From Bdellovibrionales bacterium (GTDB taxonomy: Bacteria > Bdellovibrionota > UBA1018): 64,000 nt of DNA. Of this stretch, positions 1 through 9,019 are shown one piece after another. The translations under genes were made by a program, and so were the position numbers. The stretch spans positions 62,001-126,000 of the forward strand of contig JAEUWC010000002.1 of the NCBI GenBank assembly GCA_016786465.1, in the 5' to 3' direction. Numbering within the stretch: the stretch's first letter is position 1; each line of letters begins with the position of its first letter. The notes beneath the pieces were generated by a model, which had not been told where the DNA came from, did no database searches, and saw only the letters and a list, made by a program, of their open reading frames with translations.

Positions 1-289
1 CGGTTTCGTTTTGCCAGGGACCGCCGTGGTCTCGCGCCAAAATGACTTTGCGTCCAGGGTCGCGTTCCCGAACGTAGCTTGCGAATTCATCCGTCGACCA
101 GCGGTTGACGTAACCGCCGCCCAGTGCGCGATCTTCGATTTGTCTTCGGCTGGCAATCAGGATCAGGGGAACATCAAATTCCTGCGCAAGATCGACGGTG
201 ACGTCGACGCAGTTCTTGCTCATCGGGCCAATTCCCAATTGGGTTTTCTGGGATTCGGCCATCCGTTTTTTGATCTGTTCCAGGGTCAT
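1..289 (-). CDS. GatZ/KbaZ-like aldolase-family protein, N-terminal part (cut by window edge)
   Basis: Reading leftward from the ATG at 289-287, an open frame runs off the window edge with no stop, giving about 96 residues. It contains a segment reading IGPMSKNCVDV, then IASRRQIE, GGGYVNRW and LARDHGGPWQNE. The last resembles the GGDHLGP region of GatZ/KbaZ, the non-catalytic subunit of class II tagatose-bisphosphate aldolase, and GatZ-like proteins occur in surface-polysaccharide clusters. It lies 47 bases after the stop of the membrane protein upstream on the same strand, so the two are probably co-transcribed. A role in sugar-phosphate metabolism for glycan synthesis is inferred; most of the protein is missing from the window. 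Confidence 0.6.
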   Translation of the reverse strand, partial: MTLEQIKKRMAESQKTQLGIGPMSKNCVDVTVDLAQEFDVPLILIASRRQIEDRALGGGYVNRWSTDEFASYVRERDPGRKVILARDHGGPWQNET

Positions 290-336
290 AGGGGATGCAA
301 ATGAAACGATGCATCCCCTTTCAGTTGGGGGCAACC

Positions 337-1815
337 CTATTTCTTTTGACCCAAGGCGCCATCTTTCGGAATCAATGGGGATAAATCCCAGTAAACATGA
401 GGGCCCGCGATCGGAACTGGGTATTCCGTGGTGGCGGCGATGTTCAAGTCTTCGACGCCGGTCATCCCTTTTTTGAATTTTCCACAGTAATCCGGGGTAA
501 TCTTCGGAGCCGCTTCGCCCAAAGGATCGGCGAAGACCAAGGCATTGGCCTTTCGGCGATTCAGTAAAACGACCGAAGCGTGGGGAAGGTCCCAGGCGGC
601 AAGCCCGTATTTTAAGAAGTCACGCTGGTAGGCTTCTCGGGTCAGGACGGTACAGCCGGGATTCTTTTCTAGGTAATTTTTTAAGAACTGAACGCCCCGA
701 TTCCAGTGCAGTGAAACTTGAAAGTCGTTGATCACGGCAACCCCAAGTGCGACCGAAGCAACCCAGTCCAAAGTTTTTTGTGCAAAAGCGGCGTTGAATT
801 CCGCAGTTCTTCTGGCCAAAGGAATCGCAAGTCCGGCGATCAGCGCGGTCATCGGCAGCGCGGTCGTTCGCGCATCAAAGGCTTGTCCCAAAATGTTTTC
901 TTCAAGCCACCACTGGGCGATCAAAGCGCGGTAAAGCATCCAGATCGTGGCCCCGCCCGTGACTGAAAGAAGTAACCCGTTGGTCCAGCGGTTTCCTCCT
1001 TTTTTCAGAAAAGCCATTCCGATCGAAGGAATCAGGGCAGCACCCAGGATGAATCCGTACACACGAAGTCCCTGGGGGGTGCTTTTGATCGAGCGTAAAA
1101 AGTTTCCCTGGTAGCCATGGGTTGGCCCGATTGCACGATAAACGAGCCAAAAAATTCCCAAGGAAAATAGGGCCAAAAGAAACCATTCCGTCATCCTTGA
1201 CGATTTTGTCGACGCCTTTAGGTCCCGAATCCGAAGCGCGGTGACTAGGACCAAAACCGCAAATCCAAAAACTGCGGGTTCGTAAGAAAGCGCAAGCGCC
1301 AGGGTCAAAATCAATATCGGCAAAGTGTTCGCCCAGTCTTTCAGTCCGTCGATCGGCTTGCGCAAGACCACCAATAGAAAAAGGGGCCAGAACACGGATA
1401 TCGCATCAGGGGCTTCGCCGGTTGCAAATGCCAAAGTCGGTAGGGTGGAAAGCGCTAAAGCCAAAACCGGGAATGCCAAAAGATCCATCCGTTTCTTGGC
1501 CGTAAGAATTTTCCAACAGGCGCCCAGGCTGACCATGGGATGTAGCGAATAAGCAAAGCTCATCATCCCGCTAACAATCGGAGTAATGTCTTCGAAGCGA
1601 TTCTCAAAAGCCCTGAGAAAAAGCACCGCCGGCCACTGAAGCAAGGTGTCGAGCCAACGGACATAGGTAATGTCCCAAAACGGCTTTCGAAGGTGGAAAA
1701 TGAAAAAATACCAGAACGACCCATCGTTCATCATGGGGCGGTGAATCCAAGCTGCGAAAACCAGCTGAAGGGTGCAAAGAATCAATCCGACTAGGATCAG
1801 TGAACGAGCTTTCAT
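337..1815 (-). CDS. Polytopic membrane protein, possibly GT-C-type glycosyltransferase
   Basis: The 492-residue protein begins with a hydrophobic segment (about residues 5-22) and shows roughly nine or ten further hydrophobic stretches separated by short polar loops. The last about 100 residues are soluble. After the first membrane segment comes a loop with MMNDGSFWYFF, a layout seen in polytopic GT-C enzymes that carry an acidic motif in the first outer loop. No signature that I can name is complete. Context supports a role in building or flipping a surface glycan: a GatZ-like gene follows and SGNH and radical SAM genes diverge from it. The start is 39 bases from the likely start of the divergent SGNH gene. 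Confidence 0.5.
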   Translation of the reverse strand: MKARSLILVGLILCTLQLVFAAWIHRPMMNDGSFWYFFIFHLRKPFWDITYVRWLDTLLQWPAVLFLRAFENRFEDITPIVSGMMSFAYSLHPMVSLGACWKILTAKKRMDLLAFPVLALALSTLPTLAFATGEAPDAISVFWPLFLLVVLRKPIDGLKDWANTLPILILTLALALSYEPAVFGFAVLVLVTALRIRDLKASTKSSRMTEWFLLALFSLGIFWLVYRAIGPTHGYQGNFLRSIKSTPQGLRVYGFILGAALIPSIGMAFLKKGGNRWTNGLLLSVTGGATIWMLYRALIAQWWLEENILGQAFDARTTALPMTALIAGLAIPLARRTAEFNAAFAQKTLDWVASVALGVAVINDFQVSLHWNRGVQFLKNYLEKNPGCTVLTREAYQRDFLKYGLAAWDLPHASVVLLNRRKANALVFADPLGEAAPKITPDYCGKFKKGMTGVEDLNIAATTEYPVPIAGPHVYWDLSPLIPKDGALGQKK

Positions 1816-1854
1816 CTTGAATCTGTGTCAAAGTTTAACTTGGAAAAGATGAAG

Positions 1855-2982
1855 ATGACGAGAAGGAAAAGCCAAGGCAGGTTCACCGTTTTTCTTGCAG
1901 TGGTTCTTGCACTGGTCCTGGGCGAAGTTTTTTTTCGGGTCCTGGGAATTTCTTCGGACAACCAGAACCGTGAATTTCATCCCTTCATCGAATTTGGCAA
2001 CGCCCGATACGCGGAAGTTTCCGTCAGTCCAGAAGGCCCAGAAAGTTTGGGCTATGAAAAAAGCCTGATGGGGTATTTCCACCTGCCCACGAAACCCATC
2101 GAAAGTGTTTCGGATCAGGCGCGCTTCATTTTCCAAGACCGGGTTAAAGAAGCGTTTGATTCGCAGTCCAAGGACCTTCGCATTTTTGTCATGGGAGGGT
2201 CCGTGGCTCATGGCGACCATGCGTCTAGCCCGGAAACACGCTGGTTCATGCAGCTTCAATCGGAACTTCGGAAAGATTTTTCAGACCCAAAGATTCATCT
2301 GATTCCGGCCGCATTGCCTGGGTTCAACAGCACCCAGGAACGGGTGGAACTGGAACTTTTTGTTTTGCCGCTGAAACCCAGTGCGATCGTGATCATCGAT
2401 GGAATTAATGATGTCTATGCTGCGACGGTTCGAAGCCGCCCGGGGGACCCGTTTAATCAGGGTGCCACCTACGCACGCTTGTATTCTCCGTTCGTCAGTT
2501 GGGTCCGTTGGGCGTCGGATTACAGCGCATTGATTCGTTGGGGGATGCAAAAAAGCATCGAGCGCGTCATTTGGGCTCAGAATCAGAAAGTTTGGAACCA
2601 ACCCCAGCTTTTTGAAAATCAGATTTCCAGTATCGTTTCCATCTATGTCGAAAACGTTCGAGCCATGAAGCGGCGCTGCGATCAGGAAAAGATTCCTTGT
2701 TTTCATTTCTTGCAGCCGGCTCGCGCGATTTCAGAACGAAACGTCAATTCCAAGTATTTTGAAGGGATGGACTGGAAGATTTATCAGCGGATTTTAGCCG
2801 CCTGGAAGAAGGGTGATTTAGGATTAGGGGCAGAAGGGGCCCAGTTTGACATGACCCATCTTTTGGATTCCCGAATGGATCTTTTCACTGACGGAATGCA
2901 CATGCGCGACGAAGGTCAGGCGCTTATGGCTCGGCACGTTAAGCGCGCGTTAATCGAAAGAAAACCGAGCATTTTTCGGTAG
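1855..2982 (+). CDS. Membrane-anchored SGNH/GDSL-type hydrolase or acyltransferase
   Basis: A basic N-terminus (MTRRKSQGR) precedes one membrane segment, then a periplasmic SGNH-like domain. Visible blocks are FVMGGSVAHG (block I, nucleophile Ser), IIDGINDVY (block III GxND) and DGMHMRDEG near the C-terminus (Asp-x-x-His). These are the catalytic features of SGNH esterases and of AlgX/DltD-like O-acyltransferases. I chose the ATG at 1855 because GGAAAAG lies 7 bases upstream; a GTG at 1825 would add ten residues but has no ribosome site. It heads a rightward operon of radical SAM and further SGNH genes, so acylation or deacylation of a surface glycan is the likely job. Confidence 0.75.
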   Translation: MTRRKSQGRFTVFLAVVLALVLGEVFFRVLGISSDNQNREFHPFIEFGNARYAEVSVSPEGPESLGYEKSLMGYFHLPTKPIESVSDQARFIFQDRVKEAFDSQSKDLRIFVMGGSVAHGDHASSPETRWFMQLQSELRKDFSDPKIHLIPAALPGFNSTQERVELELFVLPLKPSAIVIIDGINDVYAATVRSRPGDPFNQGATYARLYSPFVSWVRWASDYSALIRWGMQKSIERVIWAQNQKVWNQPQLFENQISSIVSIYVENVRAMKRRCDQEKIPCFHFLQPARAISERNVNSKYFEGMDWKIYQRILAAWKKGDLGLGAEGAQFDMTHLLDSRMDLFTDGMHMRDEGQALMARHVKRALIERKPSIFR

Positions 2983-3005
2983 CCGACCCTAGAATCAAAG
3001 CACCT

Positions 3006-4634
3006 ATGGTGAGCCTGCCGGATTGCCTGGTGCATCTCCGTGTGGAGAACGCCCGGATCTACATCGCCTTCAAAGATCGGAATCCCTATTTGAACACCCG
3101 AATCTGGGAAAGGGACGAATGGTACATCGTCTTTGCGGGCATCGAAGCGGTCGCGAACGATCGTGTTTTAAACACACCCGGTGCATTTGACGAAGCTTGG
3201 ATTCACCTTCGCGAAAGGGCCGCCGAAAGAAAAGAATTGCGAGCGGCCTACTTCATCAACCACGAAACGATCGGACACTTTGAAGCCTTCATCCAGGAAA
3301 TGGTACAGCACCGGGTTTCTAATTTTTACCTGGCCTATTCAACCGATGCCGATGTGAAGCCCAGCGTGCCCTTGATTGATCGACTTCGAAAGCGATTCCC
3401 GGAAATCCGTTTCATGATGGATCGAGACCTGGAAGTCGCCGTCGGCATGGCGTTGGATCAGCCGCTGACCATGCCCCGTCGCGCAGTGATTGAAATCTTC
3501 AACGATTGCAATCTGGCCTGCGACTTTTGCTGGACCCATTCTCCGTACCGAAACTACAAGAACCCCGAAGGTTATTTCAGTCGCAAGCTGACCAAAGAAA
3601 CGATCGCGCGCTATGTGGAAGAACTGGCAGGTTTTGACGTCGAAACCGTCGAACTTTGCGCGGTCGGCGATCCGCTTTTTCACCCTGACGTCTGGGAAAT
3701 CATTGACCACATCAAATCCAAAGGGCTTCGGCTTCGAATCAGCACCAACGGAACTTTGATCACAAAGGCCAAGGCCGAACGTTTCATCGAAATCGGCGTC
3801 GAACAGCTTTTCATGAATATTTCGGCAGGGGATCGCGACACCTACCACCGAATCCACAATGTATCGCCGACAATCTATGACAATTTGGAAAGAAATCTGA
3901 AATATTTGTCGGACCTTCGTGAAAAGACTGAAAAGAAGTATCCCTATATGCAGATCATCAATGTGATCACACGGGAAAACGTCGACGGGTTAGAAAAGAT
4001 GATCGATTTTTCGGCGCTGATCCGCGCTGACTTCACGGAATTCAGAAAAGTCTGGATTGCGCAGGATTTTTTAAAGTCCGTCAATTTTTCAAAAGAAAAA
4101 TTGGTTTCGGTTTTGGCTGAAAAAGATCGTCTATTAAAAAAAATGAAGGACTTGGGCTTGGCGGGAAACCTGGAAACTTTTTATCAGGACGTCCAAACGG
4201 ATCTGGAAGACCGAAATGCGGGGGCCGTTGAACTGGTCGATTTCAAAGCCAAACCCAAACCTGACAAGACCGAATACGGCGAACAACAGGGTGACTATCA
4301 CGAAGACCCCTGGAACCCGCCCGCCCAAGGACTGGACCCGGAAATCGGGGCGATCGTTCCTTGTTCGATTTCTCAGCACTTTACCTTGATTGATGTGAAT
4401 TCTGACCTTCGCTACTGCTGCATGGGGGATAAAATCCATTCTCCGTACGGAACGATCAAGGAACAGTGGTTGGATGCGCGATATCAAAGCTTTAGGAAGT
4501 TTTGGAAAAAGCGTTACGCCGATGGCGGGAATATCTGTCGCGGCTGCCCCCACGTTGGAGAAAATCGACACTATCAAGAAGTTTTGGAACGATTGGGTTT
4601 AGTGGAAATGGTGCGGGAAGGGGTAGGGCGATGA
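3006..4634 (+). CDS. Radical SAM protein with C-terminal SPASM-like domain
   Basis: The 542-residue protein has an about 155-residue N-terminal extension, then the radical SAM motif CNLACDFC (CxxxCxxC), a GDP-type segment (CAVGDPLFHPD) and ISTNGTLIT, typical of the AdoMet-binding TIM barrel. The last about 100 residues hold further cysteines (PCSIS, RYCCMGD, NICRGCPH) in the arrangement of a SPASM auxiliary Fe-S region. Members of this group modify peptides, or sugars in glycan loci. The gene lies 23 bases after the SGNH gene and its stop overlaps the next start (ATGA). The substrate cannot be read from sequence. Confidence 0.88.
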   Translation: MVSLPDCLVHLRVENARIYIAFKDRNPYLNTRIWERDEWYIVFAGIEAVANDRVLNTPGAFDEAWIHLRERAAERKELRAAYFINHETIGHFEAFIQEMVQHRVSNFYLAYSTDADVKPSVPLIDRLRKRFPEIRFMMDRDLEVAVGMALDQPLTMPRRAVIEIFNDCNLACDFCWTHSPYRNYKNPEGYFSRKLTKETIARYVEELAGFDVETVELCAVGDPLFHPDVWEIIDHIKSKGLRLRISTNGTLITKAKAERFIEIGVEQLFMNISAGDRDTYHRIHNVSPTIYDNLERNLKYLSDLREKTEKKYPYMQIINVITRENVDGLEKMIDFSALIRADFTEFRKVWIAQDFLKSVNFSKEKLVSVLAEKDRLLKKMKDLGLAGNLETFYQDVQTDLEDRNAGAVELVDFKAKPKPDKTEYGEQQGDYHEDPWNPPAQGLDPEIGAIVPCSISQHFTLIDVNSDLRYCCMGDKIHSPYGTIKEQWLDARYQSFRKFWKKRYADGGNICRGCPHVGENRHYQEVLERLGLVEMVREGVGR

Positions 4635-6067
4635 AAAGTTATCTGGTTCACGAAGGCGACAATTTAGATGCCTTAAAGTCGGCCCTTTCACAGACCATGC
4701 CCGATGAACTTTTTTTGCTGCGCTTTCATCCGGGGCTTTCTGACGAAGGACGAAAAGTCGCGATCGAACTTTTGGGAAAGACCACACGCCAGGGTTGCGT
4801 GGTGTTGGATGTGATGGACCGGGGGACCCCGGTGATTCACCATCCCTTGATTTCACTGATTCAACAGGCGGGGATTCCCAATCTTTGCGTGGCTATGGAC
4901 CTAAACCCGGGTCCGGCGCAGATGGGGCCTTTCGAAGCGCTTCATCACAAGCATCCGCGCGATCGAAGCCAGACTGGGGTCGACTTTGAAGGCATCCGTG
5001 GCTATTTCAAAGATCGATTTCAAGTTTTTCCCCTGGTGAAATTTCAGGAAGAAAGTCAGCTGGATGTTTTGTACCCCACGCTGATGGTTTTTGCGGATGC
5101 CGGAATTCGATGGGTTCAGTTAGAACCGTTGTTTCCGAATTATGACGTTGCCGTCAAGATCAAGAACACCTTCAAAATGCTTCGCATGCTTCAGCGTACG
5201 AAGCTTCAGATTCAGTTTTCGTATTTTCTGGAAAATCGCCGTGTTTGGAACAGTAAGACCGATAATCTTTTTTCCGGGCCAATCAAGCTGGACATGGACG
5301 TTTCCAATACCTGCACGCACAACTGCACTTTCTGTACGTACTATTCGGACGCGGGCATGGAAGAAAACAAGAAGGCCCACGGCGGAAAATTAAGTCCGGA
5401 TCGCGTAAAGCTTTTGGCCGCCAAGTTGGACACGGACCGAGGAATGAAGTTTTTGAAGGCGCTTCCCGACAGCGTCGAATTCATTCAGTTTGGTGGGATC
5501 GGGGATCCTTATACCCATCCGCAAATCGACGATTTCATTCAAGTGGCGCGCAATCGCGGTTTCACATCCAGCATCTTGACGAACTTCAGTTACATGGATC
5601 ACGCGCGCCTGGACCGCTTGCATCGATTGGCCGGCCCGTCAGGTTGGGAACTGCATTACGTGGTCAATCTGGCGGCTTCGACCGGTGAAACCTATGTCAA
5701 GGTTCGACCCAACCAAACGCCTGCGACATTTGAAAAAGTGATTCGGCACATTCAGTACGCAAATCGCCTTCACGAAGCAGACCCTACGCGCCGAATCGGA
5801 TTCACGCTTTTGTTGGTTCTGAATAAGTACAATTTTCGCGACATGGTTCATTTTGTCAGCCTGGCGGGTGAATTGGGTGTGAACCAGGCTTGGATCAAAC
5901 CCATGGAAATTCATTCGGACATCCACAAAGAGCAGCTTCCGGTCGGATCGGAATTGGAAGAATACAAAGGATTGGTCATGAAATCGATTCTTCTGGCGGA
6001 TCGCCTGGGCTTGAAACTTCATAACCGGCATCTGCTTCAGGCGATGCTGAACAAGGAGACCACATGA
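4631..6067 (+). CDS. Radical SAM protein lacking its own SPASM region
   Basis: From the ATG at 4631, which overlaps the preceding stop, the protein has 478 residues. An about 220-residue N-terminal domain resembles the upstream radical SAM protein in layout. The core carries CTHNCTFC (CxxxCxxC), then FGGIGDPYTHP and SILTNFSYM. It ends soon after the barrel, with no cysteine-rich tail. The missing part appears to be supplied by the next gene, whose start overlaps this stop. Longer reading frames extend upstream to 4502 but run inside the previous gene. It is probably half of a two-subunit radical SAM/SPASM enzyme. Confidence 0.85.
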   Translation: MKSYLVHEGDNLDALKSALSQTMPDELFLLRFHPGLSDEGRKVAIELLGKTTRQGCVVLDVMDRGTPVIHHPLISLIQQAGIPNLCVAMDLNPGPAQMGPFEALHHKHPRDRSQTGVDFEGIRGYFKDRFQVFPLVKFQEESQLDVLYPTLMVFADAGIRWVQLEPLFPNYDVAVKIKNTFKMLRMLQRTKLQIQFSYFLENRRVWNSKTDNLFSGPIKLDMDVSNTCTHNCTFCTYYSDAGMEENKKAHGGKLSPDRVKLLAAKLDTDRGMKFLKALPDSVEFIQFGGIGDPYTHPQIDDFIQVARNRGFTSSILTNFSYMDHARLDRLHRLAGPSGWELHYVVNLAASTGETYVKVRPNQTPATFEKVIRHIQYANRLHEADPTRRIGFTLLLVLNKYNFRDMVHFVSLAGELGVNQAWIKPMEIHSDIHKEQLPVGSELEEYKGLVMKSILLADRLGLKLHNRHLLQAMLNKETT

Positions 6068-6465
6068 AAAAGATCGGGGTTTTGACCGGTGACTTTGCGA
6101 TCGATCTTTACCAATCCATCCCTTGCAAGGTGGGAAACAAGTACCTTCGCGTTCAGGTCGACGGTGGGGTGAACCCCTGTTGTGTGATGGGAACGACGAT
6201 GGGGAACATCGCCGAAAAGGATTACCACGAAGTTTGGTTTTCGGATTCCTACAGCGTCTTTCGTGAAAGAATGGAAAACATCCATCACGAAAAGTTTCAT
6301 TTGACGGACCCGGAATGGGCCTTTTGTCAGCAGTGCCCGCATTCAGAAGTGAACTTGGAAACCTATTACGAATCGGAAGTTGAAAAGGATCCCAAGAAAG
6401 TTTCTTCCGAAGACATGCGTGCCGCTGTTTTTCAAAAGATCGCTGAAAAGAAGGGGAACGGTTAG
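6064..6465 (+). CDS. Stand-alone SPASM-like Fe-S domain protein
   Basis: This 133-residue protein has cysteines in IPCKVG, NPCCVMGTTMGN and FCQQCPHSEVN, matching the C-terminal cysteine block of the radical SAM protein encoded at 3006-4634 (RYCCMGD, CRGCPH). It has no radical SAM motif. Its start overlaps the stop of the preceding radical SAM gene (ATGA). AAGGAG at 6053-6058 sits five bases before the ATG, so it has a proper initiation site and is unlikely to be a frameshift artefact. The likely role is to carry the auxiliary iron-sulfur cluster, or a substrate-binding lid, for its upstream partner. Confidence 0.75.
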   Translation: MKKIGVLTGDFAIDLYQSIPCKVGNKYLRVQVDGGVNPCCVMGTTMGNIAEKDYHEVWFSDSYSVFRERMENIHHEKFHLTDPEWAFCQQCPHSEVNLETYYESEVEKDPKKVSSEDMRAAVFQKIAEKKGNG

Positions 6466-6471
6466 GGCCCG

Positions 6472-7848
6472 ATGTTCGGCGATATCAATAAGTTAGAAGA
6501 AATGAAGGCCAAGCTGAATTCGGTATCGCCGTCGTTTTGCATGGCGAAATGGAAGCACGTGACGATTCATTTGATGAACGGCCACACGCATTCCTGTTAC
6601 CTGCCCAGGACCCACGCGATTCCGCTTGAAGAATTGAAGAATAATCCGTCTGCGCTTCACAACACTTCGTACAAGAAAGAACAGCGCAGAAAGATGCTGA
6701 ATGGCGAGCGCCCCGAGGAATGCAAGATTTGCTGGGAAATCGAAGATCTTCCGGGGAATCAAACCAGTGATCGGCATTGGCGGGGAATTGACAGCTGGAC
6801 TTTGCCGTTTTTTGACGAAATTCGAAAGACGCCCTGGGACGCGAACGTCTATCCGTCCTATGTCGAAGTCAGTTTCAGCAGCGCCTGCAATTTCAAATGC
6901 AGCTACTGTTCTCCGCACGTCAGTTCGAAATGGGCCGAAGAAATCAAGCAGCACGGTCCTTACCAGCTTAGCGAATATCAGCACCAAAACACCCAGTGGC
7001 TTCAGGACAATGGCTTTATGCCCCTGGAAGACGAAGACAATCCCTATGTCGAAGCATTTTGGAAATGGTGGCCGGATCTGGTCAAACAGATGATGTTTTT
7101 CAGGATCACGGGGGGAGAACCGCTTTTATCGAAAAACACCTTCAAGGTTCTGGATTGGTTGAAGGAAAACCCGCAGGCGAATCTGGATCTTTCCATCAAT
7201 TCCAATATGGGCGTTCCGGAACGTCATATGGATCGTTTCATCACTTCCATCAAGGACATCGTTGAAAACGGAAAAGTGAAGAATTTCATGCTTCACACCA
7301 GCGTGGACACGTTTGGAGAACATGCCGAATACATCCGCAACGGTCTGAACTTTAAGTACTTCGATAAGAACATTAATCGCTTTTTGACTGAAAATCCCAG
7401 GGCATCCGTCGCGTTCATGTGCACGTTCAATAACCTGAGCATTTCGCGGTTTAGGGAATTTTTGGATTGGGTGGTGGATCTACGTACGCGTTACGGATCG
7501 GCTCAACGCTCGGTCCTTCTGGATATTCCGCATCTGATGGGACCGTTTCATCAGTCGGTAAAGATCTTGACCCCAGATTATCTGGATCGCATGCGGGAAC
7601 TTCACACGTACATGCAGTCCAACATCAGCGATGAAAACGGATTTCGCCAAGCCGAAGTAGAAAAGTTTGGCAGAATCATCGGCTGGATGGAATCGCCCAG
7701 CGAAGAAGGTTGGCTGAAGAAGTCACGCCGTGATTTTTACCTGTATTTCAAAGAACATGATCGAAGGCGCGGTACGGACTTTTTGAAAACGTTCCCGCAG
7801 ATGAAGGATTTCTGGGAACACTGCAAATCGCTGGTACATGAAAAGTAA
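6472..7848 (+). CDS. Twitch-type radical SAM protein
   Basis: The 458-residue protein has an N-terminal cysteine-bearing part (SFCMAKW, HSCYLPR, ECKICWEIED) ahead of the radical SAM motif CNFKCSYC at about residues 140-147. This order, with an auxiliary-cluster-like region in front of the barrel, fits twitch-domain radical SAM proteins. Further barrel features include RITGGEPLL (GGE motif) and DLSINSNMG. It follows the SPASM-like gene by six bases and overlaps the next SGNH gene by 11 bases, so it belongs to the same operon. The substrate is unknown; a glycan or peptide in the envelope is plausible. Confidence 0.85.
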   Translation: MFGDINKLEEMKAKLNSVSPSFCMAKWKHVTIHLMNGHTHSCYLPRTHAIPLEELKNNPSALHNTSYKKEQRRKMLNGERPEECKICWEIEDLPGNQTSDRHWRGIDSWTLPFFDEIRKTPWDANVYPSYVEVSFSSACNFKCSYCSPHVSSKWAEEIKQHGPYQLSEYQHQNTQWLQDNGFMPLEDEDNPYVEAFWKWWPDLVKQMMFFRITGGEPLLSKNTFKVLDWLKENPQANLDLSINSNMGVPERHMDRFITSIKDIVENGKVKNFMLHTSVDTFGEHAEYIRNGLNFKYFDKNINRFLTENPRASVAFMCTFNNLSISRFREFLDWVVDLRTRYGSAQRSVLLDIPHLMGPFHQSVKILTPDYLDRMRELHTYMQSNISDENGFRQAEVEKFGRIIGWMESPSEEGWLKKSRRDFYLYFKEHDRRRGTDFLKTFPQMKDFWEHCKSLVHEK

Positions 7849-9019
7849 AAGTAAGAAGGTTCAGAAATACAGTTTAGGGACCCGAATCCTAACCGCGTTC
7901 CTAGCGGTCGTGCTGACGCTTGCACTTTTGGAAGCCTATTGCCGTGTTTTTTCACCCGCCCCGATCAAGAACAAATTCAGATTTTCGTTTTCCAAGAAAG
8001 AAGCCCTGGTTTCGAAGTCGTCCTTGAATTTGGATCTCAAGCTTCCAGCCGAAATTCCTGACCACTTGAATATTCCAGTCGGGGTCCCGGTGAAAAGCCA
8101 TCTGCTCGGTGCGACGGTGGATCCGATCCAAAATTTAAGAACCGGGTTTCCTGTTGAACGCATCGAGCAAATGACACGGGTTCTTGAAGACGGAAGGATT
8201 CTTTTTGATGTCAAAATGAAGAAGGGTAAGGACGGCTTTCGAATCACACCTTCGTCCGGGATGGGTGAACCGCAATACTATGCGCTTTTTTTTGGCTGTT
8301 CTTTTGCGTTTGGAGAAGGGGTTCAGGACCATCAGACTTTGCCTTACTACTTTCAGCAGTTGGGTGAAGGCAAACTGGGTACGCCGGTTCGTTCTAAGAA
8401 CTATGCACATTCTGCGTGGGGAACGGCACAGTTTTGGAAAGTGGTTCATGAAGTTCCACCCCCTGCGGCGATTTTGGAAGCGCCCCAAAGAATCGCATTT
8501 TACGTCATGATTGATCACCACTTTGAAAGGCTTCGGGGCGCCTATTCGATCGCCCGCGATTATCCGGATTGGGTTGGAAATACACCTTACATCGCAGAAG
8601 ACTGGACGGGTCAGATCGTCGATCGCGGCTATTTTAGGGATTCTTTCAAGTTGGCGCTTTTTCGTTTCCTGTCGGGGTCTAAGCTTTTTTACACGATGAA
8701 TTTGGGTCCCGCAGCCTGGGAAGTCACGGATTCAGAATTGGAATTTTTTTCAAAGGTCGTGGCGTCCGCACAGCAAAAACTAAAGGCCGACTGGAAAGTC
8801 GATGAATTTTACACAGTGGTTCTTCCGCAGAATGACAAAGGCCACGCTGCGGTTCCCTATTTGAATCGTCTGGGTGTGAAGACCTTGGATCTGTCCAAGT
8901 TTGATCTTCAAGCGAGAATGAAGGTTCCTGCGTACCTTCCGGATCGACATCCTTCCGCAGAAGGGCAGCGCTATTTAGCGGGAATATTGTTGGATGCGGT
9001 TCGAAGGGATTTGAAATGA
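7838..9019 (+). CDS. Membrane-anchored SGNH-like protein
   Basis: A lysine-rich N-terminus and one membrane helix (about residues 15-33) lead into a periplasmic domain with FFGCSFAFGEGV (block I type, Ser present) and DRHPSAEGQ near the C-terminus (Asp-x-His). Where classical SGNH enzymes carry GxND, this protein has YVMIDHHFER, which is shared in spirit with its paralogue at 12147-13355 (YIDDHMRR). The two are clearly related by length and motif order. The gene overlaps the radical SAM gene upstream and the SGNH-TPR gene downstream. Hydrolase or acyltransferase activity on surface glycans is likely; oxyanion-hole chemistry may differ from the canonical type. Confidence 0.7.
   Translation: MKSKSKKVQKYSLGTRILTAFLAVVLTLALLEAYCRVFSPAPIKNKFRFSFSKKEALVSKSSLNLDLKLPAEIPDHLNIPVGVPVKSHLLGATVDPIQNLRTGFPVERIEQMTRVLEDGRILFDVKMKKGKDGFRITPSSGMGEPQYYALFFGCSFAFGEGVQDHQTLPYYFQQLGEGKLGTPVRSKNYAHSAWGTAQFWKVVHEVPPPAAILEAPQRIAFYVMIDHHFERLRGAYSIARDYPDWVGNTPYIAEDWTGQIVDRGYFRDSFKLALFRFLSGSKLFYTMNLGPAAWEVTDSELEFFSKVVASAQQKLKADWKVDEFYTVVLPQNDKGHAAVPYLNRLGVKTLDLSKFDLQARMKVPAYLPDRHPSAEGQRYLAGILLDAVRRDLK

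Noticed and set aside
4631-6465. Frameshift that broke one radical SAM/SPASM gene
   Set aside because: The second gene has AAGGAG five bases before its ATG and a normal ATGA overlap, so two separate genes fit better. Read data would settle it.
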